A DNA stretch of 64,000 nt from Euptelea pleiosperma (GCA_035048495.1 CM068547.1:18297913-18361912), one strand, 5' to 3'. Shown: positions 22,326 through 34,548, counted from the stretch's first letter. Program-made: numbers and translations. Notes: a model not told the origin generated them from the letters alone.

Positions 22326-23855
22326 ATGGCTGCTGAACGGCCTCCATTCGAGACCTACAACAATTTCTTTGAAGATCTAGGCGATAACTCCGAGCAATGG
22401 TATACCAATCCTGAGTGTCGTCATGACACTCCAATCTCACAGAGTTCGATAGGACATGAAGCACAGGGCGATCCAGTACTAAAATCCCTACTTATAGATT
22501 TGACAAAATCAGTTTCTGCCCTTGATGTTGCGGTCCAGAAGCATGTTTATCACTCCACATCTGTGGGATATTTCCCTCATGTCCAAGAAGAGGTCTGTAA
22601 TTTTAGTAAATTTGAACCTCTGCTGCAGACCTCCTATAATAACACGTATTATCCGGACAATGGAAGTCACGATAACTTTGGATGGGAACAACAGTCCTTT
22701 CCCCAGCAGAATCTGCAACAGGATATGTATCATTTCGGGTTTCACCAACCCTGTGGACAATATGATGGCCAGTACTCGTAGTCGCAGTACCAGCCAGATC
22801 CACAGACTGAATATTTTGGTCAACAATGGACCCCGCAGGATTTTCAGAGTCAACAGATAGTCCCAGACTCACATCCATCATATAACTTTTTTACTCAGTC
22901 GGACTACATTCAAGAGTTGGCACCTCAGCTTCCTTTAGCTGAACCATCACAGTCTGCTACTAAACCTAGTCTAGAAGAACTCCTCTCGCAATACATTATC
23001 CAACAACCGCACTCCATGAAGAGCTTGGAACACCGTCTATGTGAGTTAGAATCTGAAAGAGAGGAAGTCAACTTCAATAGCCAACCTATGGCTTATCTAG
23101 AGGATAATACCATGGACACAGTCTATAATGAGGAATCGCACAGCTGGACCAAGTACCAGACTTTACAAGAAGAAATTGAGGATGCTACAAATAAAGGATC
23201 GGACTACAATATTGATGAGCCAGAGTCTCCATCTTCGGTGACCTTCGAAGCACCGACTTCTGAACTTAGCTTAGAGGAATCATCGACTTCTGATGCTTCA
23301 TTGTTTGCACTTGAAGCAGACATTCCAGACACCGAGCACTGTCTAGATAGTGGGGTCCCAGTTGTTCTGGCCCCACCATTCCTCACCGTCCTTGATGCAC
23401 ACATCGGGAGTGGGGACGATAACATGTCGACGATATTTTATAACCTTAAAGCAGAGGTTACAATTTTTGAACAGCCAACATACGTCGATATTGTCGATAC
23501 ACCATATGCCGTAGAGAGTCTTGTTCAGGACTCTCCCGAGGAAAGACTCTCCCAGTGTCAAGAACACTTTGCGCTTGACTTCATCTCGGAGTCAGACAAT
23601 TATGATATTACTATTCTGCAGGAGTCTGCTCTATTCAGATACATTCCCACTAAACTCAATGAGTTTACGGCTTTGCTAACCATGGTCAGAGAACCCACTA
23701 CTCCTATCCTCTCAGTTTTTACTGAGAAGCTTCAATTCCTCCCTACTGAACTACATGCTTTTGCAGGGCTGCTTAGAGCACTTACTGTCCTTCTCTCAGT
23801 CTACACTGAGAGAGACCTGTTCTACACAGGTATACCTAGACAAGGGATAGGATAA
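22326..23855 (+). pseudogene. Gag-like ORF of element B, one nonsense codon
   Basis: Starts ATG (MAAERPPFETYNNF) and is colinear with the intact ORF of C. TAG at 22779-22781 sits where C has CAG (Gln), and the same frame then runs open to the stop at 23855. It has a Tyr/Gln/Pro-rich N-terminal part, a coiled-coil-like stretch (SLEEL...MKSLEHRLCELESERE), one copy of the DADI/LDSGVPVVL module that is doubled in C, and the conserved C-terminus LFYTGIPRQGIG. There is no zinc knuckle, protease or RT motif. Gag identity is inferred from position; the family is not one I recognise. Confidence 0.75.
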
Positions 23856-23918
23856 CAGTCGTTGTTCCACCTTAGAAGACTGTAGATTCACTCGGTCTCC
23901 TTGAGTTTTAACCTAGCT

Positions 23919-23939
23919 GGGGGTACTTGATATACCCCC
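23919..23939 (+). repeat. Conserved post-ORF hairpin (B)
   Basis: Arms GGGGGTA / TACCCCC with a 7-nt loop, 64 bp after the gag-like stop. Present at 47030-47050 in C. Confidence 0.8.
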
Positions 23940-24031
23940 GTCATGTCTGGCTGAAGACATAAAACTTAGCGCTTTCGAAAAGGCAATTCTGGTATTCCTA
24001 GAGTACATGAGTCTCTATATTTGTTATTACT

Positions 24032-24316
24032 GTGATATTTCTGGACATGCAGGTACATTTATTCTTCAGATCATCAGTTACCACACACTATCGAGTTTAT
24101 GCCGACTTGGTAATATCCTCCTTGAACCTTTACATCATCATTACCAATTTTTCATCATCTTTTGTCCTGGTCATGAGCACCGAGGATGGTGCTATATTTT
24201 GGTTGGGGGTGGGTTTTTACCAAAACTCATGTTTTTATTTTGATAACAAAAATAATAATAAAAAAAAAAGAAAAAAGAGAGAGAAACCTTGTATTTTTGG
24301 GTGTGATTTCATGTGA
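24032..24316 (+). other. Conserved small ORF / structured region (B)
   Basis: A 94-codon frame (MIFLDMQVHLFFRSS..., MSTEDGAIFWLGVGF) matches a frame in C (46601-46945), but the DNA is also conserved, so coding is unproven. It contains hairpins AGCACC/GGTGCT (24176-24193) and TTTTGGT/ACCAAAA (24197-24225); the second has a G-rich loop (TGGGGGTGGG). Confidence 0.45.
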
Positions 24317-25778
24317 TTTTCAAAAATGCCCTGACTTGATGAGTAGAAAGTTTTCGTAAAGTCTATTTATTGAAAATGATGTCTGTTTTGAAAAAAAAAA
24401 CACTTATTAGCTCTTCATTCAGTTTGAAAGCAAACATTACTACAGTGGATTGAAAAATCTTTGAAAACTCAGATTCAGCAAAAAAAAAAAATGTTCACAT
24501 ATCAACGTCAGAATTATCCGAAGTTTAGATTATCCAGAGATCCAAGAAGAACAAGTGTGGAGACCTAACCCAGTGAGCTTTTGAGCTTTTTATTATTTCT
24601 GAGGGTTTTAAATTATTTTGAGTTACAAGATGACTCACAATTCTTCAAGTCTCATAATATTTCCATTGAGCGGTCTCATTAACCTTTGCTTTGGTCATGG
24701 AACTCAGAACGACATCAAATTCGGATTATTACATAAAGAACCTTCTCTATATCCATTCGAGACATCGAAGATGAAAGTACAAACCCTAGAAAATGATATA
24801 GGCCATCTTTTTAGCCAATCAAACTTTTTAGCTTCCCTAACATTTATATCGTTAGAAACCATTTGAGCCTGTTGATGAAAACCTTTTCTTGTTAACCCAT
24901 CAACTAAAAACCCAATCCCAAAAAAGAGTTCAATACGATAACCTACTTCTGAGAGGGATCAAAGAGTATTTGGTATGATCATGAAAAGATAAAAACCAAT
25001 ATAAAAAAAGAAAAGAAAAAAAAACAAATGGTTCGAGCTGAAAAGAAACATGATCAGAAAAAGAAGAAGGAAAGGTTGAAGAATAGCCAAAAATATAAAA
25101 ATTAGAAAAAGAAAAAGAAGATAAGTCAAGAAAATATTACCTCTGGGAAAAGTTGTAAAGAATAATGAGATACCCTCTCAGAATTTTTGAATACCAGAAT
25201 ATCCTTCTTTTCTGAACCTATCCTAAGCCTCAATACAACCTATGCAAGTCCTATTTGATTCTAGATTTGTACCATCCTCAAGTGTGGAGAATGGAGAAAA
25301 GAGAAATTATAGAGTTTGATCCGACGTTCTTAAGTGATATGACATTCCAATCATGAGATCTTCTTAAATCTTCTTATACCCTTGATTTAAGAACTATATA
25401 TGTGAGACGTTTGCTAGATTTTATATTCATCTCCTCATATATAGTTTGAGAGAAAAGTATAAAACCATTTCTAAGTGATTCACTTCTGAGTGGTATACAA
25501 GTGAGGATTGAGGTTGAGGTATAGAGTCTCTAAGGAGATCCAGATATCTCTCCTTCTAGATAAGGATGATGTTAAACACACACACACACTGAGTCTGAGT
25601 AATCTTTTGTTTGAAGGTCCATTTGTAGAAGTGTTGCATTTTGCTGATTAGTTCTAGTTTGTAAATGATTTCTTGCATCCTTAAAATAATCTGACAAAAC
25701 GGAGTTTTTTCTGAGTAATGCAAATAAGTTTTCTAGCATGTTATGCCTAGCCCTCTTTCGCTCACTTATTTCACAATA
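24317..25778 (+). other. 3' untranslated internal region of B
   Basis: No gene recognised. About 25060-25560 is colinear with the internal end of A and C, with words such as ATAGAGTTTGATC and CATTCCAATCATGAGATCTT. Confidence 0.6.
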
Positions 25779-25797
25779 ATTGCCAAGGATTGGCAAT
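25779..25797 (+). repeat. Conserved hairpin upstream of polypurine tract (B)
   Basis: ATTGCCAA / TTGGCAAT, loop GGA, followed by TAGTTGGGGGTTG and the 3' LTR. Confidence 0.85.
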
Positions 25798-25814
25798 ATG
25801 CTAGTTGGGGGTTG

Positions 25815-27461
25815 TGATATTCGCTAAAAAGTGCTTATTTTAAGCCATTATCCTTATAGCGATGTTGCGTTCTCCTACGTAAAACTTGTCTTTATGTCGA
25901 CTTTTCCATATAAGAGTTTCTTCCATTGCGTAGAACGCATTCTTTAGACAAAAATCGACTATTTGTATGAAATATACGCATTTCGGATAGTTCAGTATCA
26001 AGCCATTTTAGTTGAATCTCATTACGCGCTTTTTCACTTGTAGGAGACCCTATTGGGCGATTCTCGAGTACTGGCGGACCCACGATCAACCACAGAAGAC
26101 TTCTATTAAAGCTTAAAGAGCCAACAGGCTATGATAAAAAGATAGAAGACATGTACTGGTAAAGCTAGAGGATCGTAGAGCCGGAACAAGGACTAAGAGA
26201 GAGAAGAATAGCTGGAGACCAAGAGAAGGACTTAGGTGCTAAATGCCACACCAATTGACATCAAAGGATATGTTTGACTTATTGGTAGAGCGGACGAGAG
26301 AGAATAAAGAAGACCATTGTTCAAGACCCTCCAATGCTTTTATTTTTGTATTTTTCTCTCACCTCTCTCCTATTTCTCTCTTTATCTATCTATCTTGGCC
26401 CATGACATAGGCCCATGACCCATGACCCATACCCACGACCCATGACCCATGACCCATGCCCATACCCATACCCATGCCCATGACCCATGCCCATTACCCA
26501 TGCTCATGCCCATTTGCAACAACAAGAGAGAATTGGTCTCACTTGACCGATTCTTCTCTCCCCCATATCTCTTTATCCTAGTCACTCTCTCTCTCATCTA
26601 ACTAACCCATTCCCAACCGTTGGATCACTCTAGATCCAACGGTCATCATTTTTACAACAAGCAAAAAGAAAAAAAAAGTCTATAAGAGATCTACGATCTC
26701 TCCTTCTTAGATTGGTTCCCTCCCCCTTCTCTCCCTCTCTTTCTTCTTTCTTTCTCTTCTTCTTCACCCATCTTCTCTAGCGAGCAACTTCGGCGAGCTC
26801 ACCATTAACGCCTCCACTTCAAAGTGCAAAGCGTCAAACAGCAACGTCTCCTTGCTGTCCATTCTATTCGCCACAATCAAAGGCTACAATCCTCAATTCT
26901 ATTGAGTTCTATCCAATAGAAGTTGCACCATCTACATCTTCAATGGTAAGCTTTTCTCTAATTCATCTCTCTAACCTTCCTACCTTCTTTCACTCTCTTC
27001 TTTCCCTCTTTACCTTTACATGCTTTCTAGGATAATATTTTAATGGCTTTCTAGATTAATTTGGTTTAATGTTATTTCCGTTGTAAAGCATTTGAACAAG
27101 CATTGTAAGCATTTGTTTTTAGTTTAATGAACAAGTTTTAAATTCAAGTTTAAGTTTTCATTTATTGTGTTTTTCATTCTCGTTTCTCTTATGTTTTTTT
27201 TCATTCTAATAGTTTTAACAACAATCTCAAACATATTTTAAATCAATCTCCACCATTCTCACCTTTTCATTTATTCCGAGCATTTTCTGATTATTCTTGT
27301 TTCTTATTGTGCTAACTAATCCCGAGTGCGGACGATATCCGACATGAGCCACTGTGTAAGTCTGCTTATTTGCAGATTAAGTGAACCAATTCAGAGAAAT
27401 TACAAATATTGTTGAAATCAAGGGTTTTCGTAACCAACGACGTGGAAAAACCTTACTTTCA
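25815..27461 (+). mobile_element. 3' LTR of element B
   Basis: TGATATTCGCTAAAAAG...AACCTTACTTTCA, 1647 bp, followed by TSD ATTCC (27462-27466). Confidence 0.92.
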
Positions 27462-27511
27462 ATTCCCTGAGCGTAGACATTCCTAGATGACCATATGAAT
27501 AAAATCATCAT
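27462..27511 (-). pseudogene. DUF1191-family protein, N-terminal part
   Basis: The minus strand from ATG at 27511 reads MMILFIWSSRNVYAQG, a plausible short signal peptide, and runs into the TSD. Across element B the frame continues into IEASRLLDHL at 19141. A longer start upstream is possible, since the frame stays open to about 27610. Together with 18298-19141 it was one intronless gene before insertion. Confidence 0.7.
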
Positions 27512-28951
27512 ATTAATCCCTAGAATGAGAGAGAGGAGATATAGCCCATGTGAGAAAGTGAAGGAACTAGTTAGTGTTGCAAAAGTGCTACTTTTTATAA
27601 CAAACACATCGAAAGAAGAGCCCAGTTTCGCTGAATATATATTGAGTTTTTCTTCTTGTGGAATTCAACTTCTATTCAATCCTTTGAAATGGAGAGAAAG
27701 AGAGAATTAGTTGCGAACAAGTCTTGACTCTTGACTGTTCTTAGAATTTTATAAATCAAGGAAGCCTCTATGGATGAATCAGGAATGAAGCAAGAAGAGA
27801 GGGAAGTTGTGGTTTTGTTGCTAATATGTAAGAGTTAAGATTAAACTCTTCATGTTGGTTAAGTTAAGAATGAGTTGGTCTAGGTGATGGAATACACTCC
27901 ATTTTCATGTTGGACATTGTTTTCTTCTTTTTGACCATCTTTTTCATTTTTAAATAAGAAAGAGCTTATGTTAAAGAATTTGGGTTGGCTGGTAGATAAG
28001 GGAGAAATGATTTGGGGCGTGGTAGGATGATTACAGTTTACTTCTAGAAAAAAAATTTGGTGAAGAAAATAGGCAATACCATCTCTTTGTTGATTAAAAA
28101 TGTCCCCCCATTTGGCAACCCTTGTAATGGCATGTCAAGATGGTATTGGAGCTATTGTGGGTGAGGGGCCCACTTAGTGTTGACCATCCAAAATTTTTTC
28201 GGTTACGGAATAGGGACCCCCTTAGTGTTGATCATCCGAGAGGGAAGAGGGTCTTCATCTGTGGGAACTGAGGCATGGACCCAAGCTTTGAGCATTCTTA
28301 CAACAATCAGGTTTGCTTCACTTACCTCTATTGGGTCTTCTCTTCAACCTCTATCAACTAATGACAAGTCCGGTGAATTAAGAAAATAGGCAATGTTCAA
28401 CAGGTTCTCCATTTAGTTTATTTTTTAAAATTGAAAATAAAAAATATAATATTTACCATACCATCTACTTCCTCCCCTCATCTCCACAACCCTTGCCTCC
28501 TTTACGGTCATTGCACACGCGCTCTCCGATAATTGTTGTGTTCTCTACTAATTACTGGTGAGAGTAGATGTAAAAGAGGGAGATTTTTCTATTTGTTTTT
28601 AATTTCTAGTTTCAAATTCAATTTTAAAAAACTAAAAAACCTTAGATCAGAGTTGCATGTCGCCTCTACTCCATGTGGCGCAAGATGGATGGGAGTTGAG
28701 GGAAAGTTAATAGACATGTGAGTAAAAATTATCATTTTATTGAAAATTGACTTTTCACGAATTAACAAAAATAAAGAGAATCTAAAGATAAATTACATAG
28801 ACACAACAAATTTACGTGTATCAACAGTGTGCCTACGTCCACGGGTGAGACGAGCTTTTTCACTATCCATAAAGAAATGGGGTTACAATAGTTTCCTCTC
28901 TCTCACTCTCTCAATGTACAAGTACAAACTCCAATACCCTTTTAAAGAATA
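27512..28951. other. Upstream flank of the DUF1191 pseudogene
   Basis: Would include its promoter. No other gene is recognised. A direct repeat CTTAGTGTTGA(C/T)CATCC occurs near 28172 and 28221. Confidence 0.5.
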
Positions 28952-28963
28952 CTAGTAGGTTCA

Positions 28964-28980
28964 CACGTGCGTTGCACGTG
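28964..28980 (-). terminator. Helitron 3' hairpin
   Basis: Arms CACGTGC / GCACGTG with a 3-nt loop, next to the CTAG terminus; the standard rolling-circle termination structure of Helitrons. Confidence 0.8.
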
Positions 28981-29304
28981 GACAATTAGAGTTGGATTAA
29001 AAATGTGGATAATTGGTTAAACGAAAGATGGTTGCATGAATCAGAAAAGTACCTGAGTGAGGCTTAAATAAGAATTCAAAAAAGCAAAGAAGTTGTGGCC
29101 TCGTAGAAAACAACGTACGGCAAGTAGAGAGCGAGCACAACAGTGTGTGAATTAGAACATGGAAAGGTATTACACCGAACCCTAACTTGATCCATTAAAA
29201 GAAATTTATAGAGAAGAAAAAAAAATGTTAGAGGGAGAAAAATGTTGCGGGAGAAGGAACGTCAGGTTTTAATCTTTTTGAATTTACACTACAGGAAAAT
29301 AAGG

Positions 29305-29725
29305 AATTAGCGGCGGCTGCTGATACCCTAGTCGCTGAAACTTATAGCGGCGGCCAGATGAAAATCGGCCGTCGCTAAAAAGTACCACACCATCGACTGT
29401 ACAGTCGTGGTGGAAGCCAATATTAGAGGTGGGAATATTATTATTAAAGAAGTATTAGCGGCGGTCAGTAAATAGCCGCCGCTGAAAGTATGTATTAACT
29501 ATGGTCAGACGTTAACTGCCACTAAAAGTATGTATTAACGGCAGTCATACCCACCACTAATACTCCATTTCAGCGGCAGTGATAGATTGACAGTCGCTAG
29601 CTAATACATACTTTCAGCGGCGGCTATTTACTGACCGCCGCTAATACTTCTTTTAGCGGCGGTCAAAGATCGCAGCTAATACTAATTTTTTCCATGTTTT
29701 AGCCGCGGCCAATGACTGCCACTAA
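29305..29725. repeat. CACTA subterminal repeats, left
   Basis: Many direct and inverted TTAGCGGCGG / CCGCCGCTAA words, the transposase-binding type repeats of CACTA ends. Confidence 0.85.
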
Positions 29726-30049
29726 TTGTTTTTTTTTTTTTTTTGCTACTTTTTTGAATTTTTTTTTCACTTGTCCCTGTACCACCTGTAAACCTGTAGC
29801 ATTTTGATTGCTATAATACTAACTAAACCAAATAAACAAAAATAAAAATAATTTGTTCATTAAACTCAAAGATTAATTAATACAATATCTTTAGTTCAAA
29901 AACATCCATAAATGAAATAGAAAAGTCGACGGCTCAAACATCAACTGGGTATGCAGCTGATCAATAATCAGCTGGGTCCTGCAAAACAAAAAGTAGTAAA
30001 CTTATTAGAATAAAATATCTTAGAAGTTATAATAAAATAAAAATATCGT

Positions 30050-31602
30050 TAAAAACTCGAAATGGACTTTACTTTTAAGTCTTATATGTCTAAACTTACA
30101 AGTGACTACAATCTCCCAACTGAACATCGGAATTTGACATCGTCTCTTCCAACACATTTGTTTCAACACGTTTGGAGTGTTGGAAGAAATTTTGGGAAAT
30201 TCCAACCTCATTTGCCCGATTTGGGCATCGAAGTCCCGAAATGGATTTCAGTTTTAAGTCTTAAATGCCTAAACCTACAACTGACTATAGTTTTCTAACC
30301 CGACCTCGAAATTTGACCCCATTTTTTCTAACACATTTGTTTCAATATGTTTGAAGTGTTGGAAGAAGTTTCGGGAGATTCCGACCTCTTGGGCCTCGAT
30401 GTCCCGAAATAGATGTTAGTTTTAAGTCTTAAATGTCTAAACCTACAACTGACTATAGTTTTCTAACCCGACCTTGGAATTTGACCCCGTCTCTTCCAAC
30501 ACATTTGTTTCAACACGTTTGAAGTGTTGAAAGAAGTTTCGCGAGATTCCGACCTCGTTTGCCCAATTTGGGCCTCGAAGTCCCGAAATTAATTTCAGTT
30601 CTAAGTCTTAAATGCTTAAACCTACAACTGACTATAGTTTTCTATCCCGACATCGGAATTTGACTTCGTCTCTTCCAACACATTTGTTTCAACACGTTTG
30701 AAGTGTTGGAAGAAGTTTCGGGAGATTCTGACCTCGTTTGCCTGAATTAGACGTCGAAGTCCCGAAATGGATTTAAGTTCTAAGTCTTAAATGCCTAAAC
30801 CTACAATTGACTATAGTTTTCTAACCCGACCTCAGAATTTGACTCCGTCTCTTCCAACACATTTGTTTCAATACGTTTGAAGTGTTGGAAGAAGTTTTGG
30901 GAGATTCCGACCTTGTTTGTCAGATTTGGGCATTGAAGTCCCGAAATAGATTTCATTTCTAAGTCTTAAATGCCTAAACCTACAATTGACTATAATTTTC
31001 TAACCCGACCTCAGAATTTGACCCCGTCTCTTCCAATATATTTGTTTCAACACGTTTGAAGTGTTGGAATAAGTTTTGGGAGATTCTGACCTCATTTGCC
31101 CGATTTGGGCGTCGAAGTCCTGAAATGGATTTTAGTTCTAAGTCTTAAATGCCTAAACACAACTGACTATAGTTTTCTAACTCGACCTTGGAATTTGACC
31201 CCTGTCTCTTCCAACACATTTGTTTCAACACGTTTGAAGTGTTGGAAGAAGTTTCGGGAGATTTCGATCTCGTTTGCCCGATTTGGACGTCGAAGTCCCG
31301 AAATGGATTTCAGTTCTAAGTTTAAAATGCCTAAACCTACAACTGACTATAGTTTTCTAACCCGACCTCAGAATTTGACTCCGTCTCTTCCAACACATTT
31401 GTTTCAACACGTTTGAAGTGTTGGAAGAAGTTTCGAGAGATTTTGACCTCGTTTGCCCTATTTGGGCGTCGAAGTCCCGAAATGGATTTCAGTTCAAAGT
31501 CTTAAATGCCTAAACCTACAACTGACTATATTTTTTAACCCGACCTCAGAATTTGACCCCGTCTCTTATAACACATTTGTTTCAACACGTTTGAAGTATT
31601 GG
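30050..31602. repeat. ~178-bp tandem array inside CACTA
   Basis: About nine units, marked by CCCGAAAT near 30235, 30403, 30582, 30760, 30940, 31296 and 31475 with variants at 30057 and 31120. Each holds GCCTAAACCTACAACTGACT, TCTTCCAACACATTTG and CACGTTTGAAGTGTTGGAAG words. Short frames such as 31096-31416 are by-products. Confidence 0.9.
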
Positions 31603-31731
31603 AATGGGCTGATTTTTGTAAGGTTAATATCCATGTTGAGAAGAATATCATCAACACAAATCAGCCCCTAACTCATCGGCATGTAGGCCCCACATCCATT
31701 AATATGATTAGCATGAGTCATTATATCCCAG

Positions 31732-31733
<2 letters not shown>

Positions 31734-31773
<40 letters not shown>
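31734..31773. repeat. (TA)20 microsatellite
   Basis: Uninterrupted TA dinucleotides next to the MITE. Confidence 0.95.
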
Positions 31774-31778
<5 letters not shown>

Positions 31779-32149
31779 GATCAGGAGACAACAATTTACA
31801 CAACATTTTGGCATGTGCCAATATATAAATTATAAGTTTTGGAATTGGATGATTTTTGGCGAGGATGGTCTCTATGACAAGGAGATCACCATCACAAAAA
31901 TTCAAATCATTTCTGACATTCATAGACTGGTTTGAAGTTGAAGAATTATGAAACGTCTATTTTTACCGTTAAATTGAAGACTACACTTGTTGGGGTTAGA
32001 AATTTCAGAATGGGCTGATTTTTTATAGGAGTGATCTATATGGTGAGGAGATCATCCTCACTAAAAACAACAATTGATTCACCTTCCATGGGGGTACACC
32101 AAAATTGTTGTAAAAAAATCTTGTGAAAATTGTTGTCCCCGATCCTAAC
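31774..32149. mobile_element. Foldback MITE with TA-rich target
   Basis: GTTAGGATCAGGAGACAACA at the left is matched inverted by a right end carrying TGTTGTCCCCGATCCTAAC. About 376 bp, flanked by TATATA on both sides. Superfamily not settled; a TA target suggests Tc1/mariner-like. Confidence 0.6.
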
Positions 32150-33009
32150 CCTATATATGCACCCCATAAATTATGAAACCCGTAAGTAAAACTTGGCTGA
32201 CTGCCCACAACAACCACCCCCATGACCACCCACAATATGAGCCACGTGGCACACATTTGGAGGACACTGGCCGTATGAATGTTTGGCCAGTTTGTAGATG
32301 AGCCTACAAACAAAAAATCAACTTGATTGATGGTTTCAAACCTTTGGATCCTTGTACCTAACTAATGGTCAATAATGCTCAAATTCCTACAGTTAAAATC
32401 AACCCATGAAAATAACTCTAATCCAATGCTTAGAAATCACTTATCAGGATGATTTGCCCATCTATGGATTGGCCAAACACCCATATGGTCAGTGGTCCCA
32501 AATGGCAGCAAATAGTAAAGAAAAGGAAAAAGCTGTAACAAGGTATGCCTGGAACTATTTCATTCGCGGAAGCGGCATTTTTAGTAGTCACCACTGACCG
32601 CATGGATGTTTATCCCACCCCTTGCTGGATATACAGACCAAAAATCACCCTGATTGGTAATCTATAAACATTAGATTTTTACAAACCATTAAACAAACAA
32701 AACAAAAAAAACCAACGTCTAAGTGTTGGATTGGAGTCCTTTTCACGGGTTGATCTTAGAAAGGAAAAAAAACAAAAAAAACAAGGGTTTCGACGAAAAA
32801 AAGAGGGGAAAAACACTTACCAGGAACATCGCCGGAGACGGAGATGACAACGGCACAACAACGGCGAAAGCCTTTGTTGATGGTGACGGCAACTTCGTTG
32901 GGAGACCACCGAAGGAAAGGGGGAGGAGAAGGAGGGGTGAATTCGGATAGAGGGGTTTCAGGTTCGACAAACAGAGAAAAAAAAGGTAAAGTAATTTTTT
33001 TTTTATATC

Positions 33010-33300
33010 AAACCTTTCAGCGGTGGCCAGGTCATGATTGCCGCTAAAGATGCTATTAGTGGCGGTTTTTGGTCTGACAGCCGCTAATACCGCACTATAG
33101 TGGCGGTTAGATAAAAAACAGTCGCTAATAGCCTCTATAGTGGTGGTGATCATTTGGCCGCCGGTAAAAGTCATCAAATTTTGCCCCCCAAATTTTCCAA
33201 CGAACCTTTTAGTGGCGGTTTACCACCTGGCCGCCGCTAAAACACTCTATAGCGGCGGTTTTTTTTCTGGTCACCGCTAATGCCTAATTTTCTTGTAGTG
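33010..33300. repeat. CACTA subterminal repeats, right
   Basis: GTGGCGGT / GCCGCTAA words mirror the left end. Confidence 0.85.
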
Positions 33301-34548
33301 TTATGTGTGAGAAGGAAAGTCGTGGGAGAAAGAAAGTTTCAAGTCGTGGTAGCAGAAGAGGGTATAACTGTAATAAAAAGGGGGAAATGGGTATTTAAGT
33401 CAATCAAATATTTTCTCACATTGGTGCTTTTATTAGTATAGATTAGTTCTTTGGTACAAAGAAATATCAAATGTATCCCCAATACAAGTTATACCTAAAC
33501 ACGTATTGTACAAACTGTATGGATGATATTCGCTTAAAAGTGTGTATTTTCCACTGTTATTTTCTAAGCATTTTCACACTCTCCTACGTTAAAATACTCT
33601 ATTTATCTACTTTTCTACGTAAGAGTCTCTTTTATTGCGTAGAATACACTTTTCTGGACGAAATGGTATATTTGCATGCATTAAACACATTTTCGGAAGT
33701 CTAGACATTGAGTCGTTCTGATAAAGTCTCATTACGCGCTTCTTCTGTCGCAGGAAACCCCGATGGGACAATTCTCGAGACTTGCAAGCCCACATCAATC
33801 AGGAAAGCCCATTATCAAAGCTTAAAGAGCCCACATGCTATGACTAGACGATATGGGCCAATTATGGGCTGAATAAGAGGACCAAAAAGCAGGCCCAAAG
33901 AACGAAGAGAGTAGGAGAGCCAATGACCAAGAAACGGACCAAAGCGTTTAAAGCCACATGAGTCAGCAATGAATGATAGTCTACTCTACTGGAGAAGCGT
34001 GAGGATGGTCACAGTGAAGACCAGGGTTCCAGACCATCTGCCAATACTTTTATCTCCATTTTTTGATATTTTCTCTCTCATCTCTCCTTATTCTCTCTCT
34101 CTTCATCTCTCGGTCCTCGAATCTACTAACCTAACCCCAGAACTCCTGCCCATTGGCTCTGTCTCATCTCCCTTAGCTTTCTGACCGTTGGATCTTCAAT
34201 CGGACCGTTGGATCTTCCACCGGACCGTTGGATCTCTCTAGATCTGTCGATCTACCAATCTGGGTCCCAATCAAGTCACCATCCATCCGATCGCCATCAG
34301 ATTGTCTGTCACATCATCTTGTGAGACGATGGACATCATCATTCCATGTGGGCCAGTAGCCGGGCCCATCATCATCGACCCGCTGTCCGACCAGTTAGTG
34401 GACCCCGTGAATTTCAAAATAATTTTAATTAAATTTTAAAAAAATGGGGGGTCCACTAGATGGGGAAATTCTCCAAAGAAAAGTAGAGTTTTACTTAAAA
34501 AAAAAAAAAAATTTTTTTTTTTTCTTATTTTTTTATTTTTGAAAAATA

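Larger units (their letters stand above)
19142..27461 (+). mobile_element. Full-length X-family retrotransposon B
   Basis: 8320 bp with TSD ATTCC on both sides. 5' LTR 19142-20774, tRNA-Asp-like primer site at 20777, a ~1.5-kb leader, a gag-like ORF (22326-23855) with one nonsense codon, a conserved hairpin region, polypurine tract GTTGGGGGTTG, and 3' LTR 25815-27461. No protease, RT, RNase H or integrase motif was seen in any frame, so it is a non-autonomous element with a gag-like gene. The LTRs differ at several sites, such as TCTTTTTGTCG against TCTTTATGTCG, so it is older than element C. Confidence 0.93.
29287..33300. mobile_element. Non-autonomous CACTA (En/Spm) transposon
   Basis: Starts CACTACAGGAAAAT and ends ATTTTCTTGTAGTG. 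TSD TTA at 29284-29286 and 33301-33303. 4014 bp. Both ends carry GCGGCGG/CCGCCGC subterminal repeats. No transposase frame was seen; the interior is a tandem array, a TA tract, a MITE and unrelated DNA. Orientation cannot be set without a transposase gene. Confidence 0.92.
28952..33442 (-). mobile_element. Non-autonomous Helitron, split by a CACTA element
   Basis: On the minus strand it begins TCTATACTAATAAAAGC (33442 downward) and ends CTAG at 28952. An A precedes and a T follows, the Helitron target rule, with no TSD. A 7-bp hairpin lies 8 nt before CTAG. Without the CACTA insert (29287-33300 plus one TTA) only about 475 bp remain, with no Rep/helicase coding, so it depended on an autonomous partner. 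Confidence 0.82.

Noticed and set aside
30050..31602. Possible CRISPR-like repeat array
   Set aside because: Units are contiguous ~178-bp copies without unique spacers, inside a plant CACTA element.
31774..32149. Assignment of the MITE to Stowaway
   Set aside because: The TA-rich target fits, but the ends lack the Stowaway CTCCCTCC motif.
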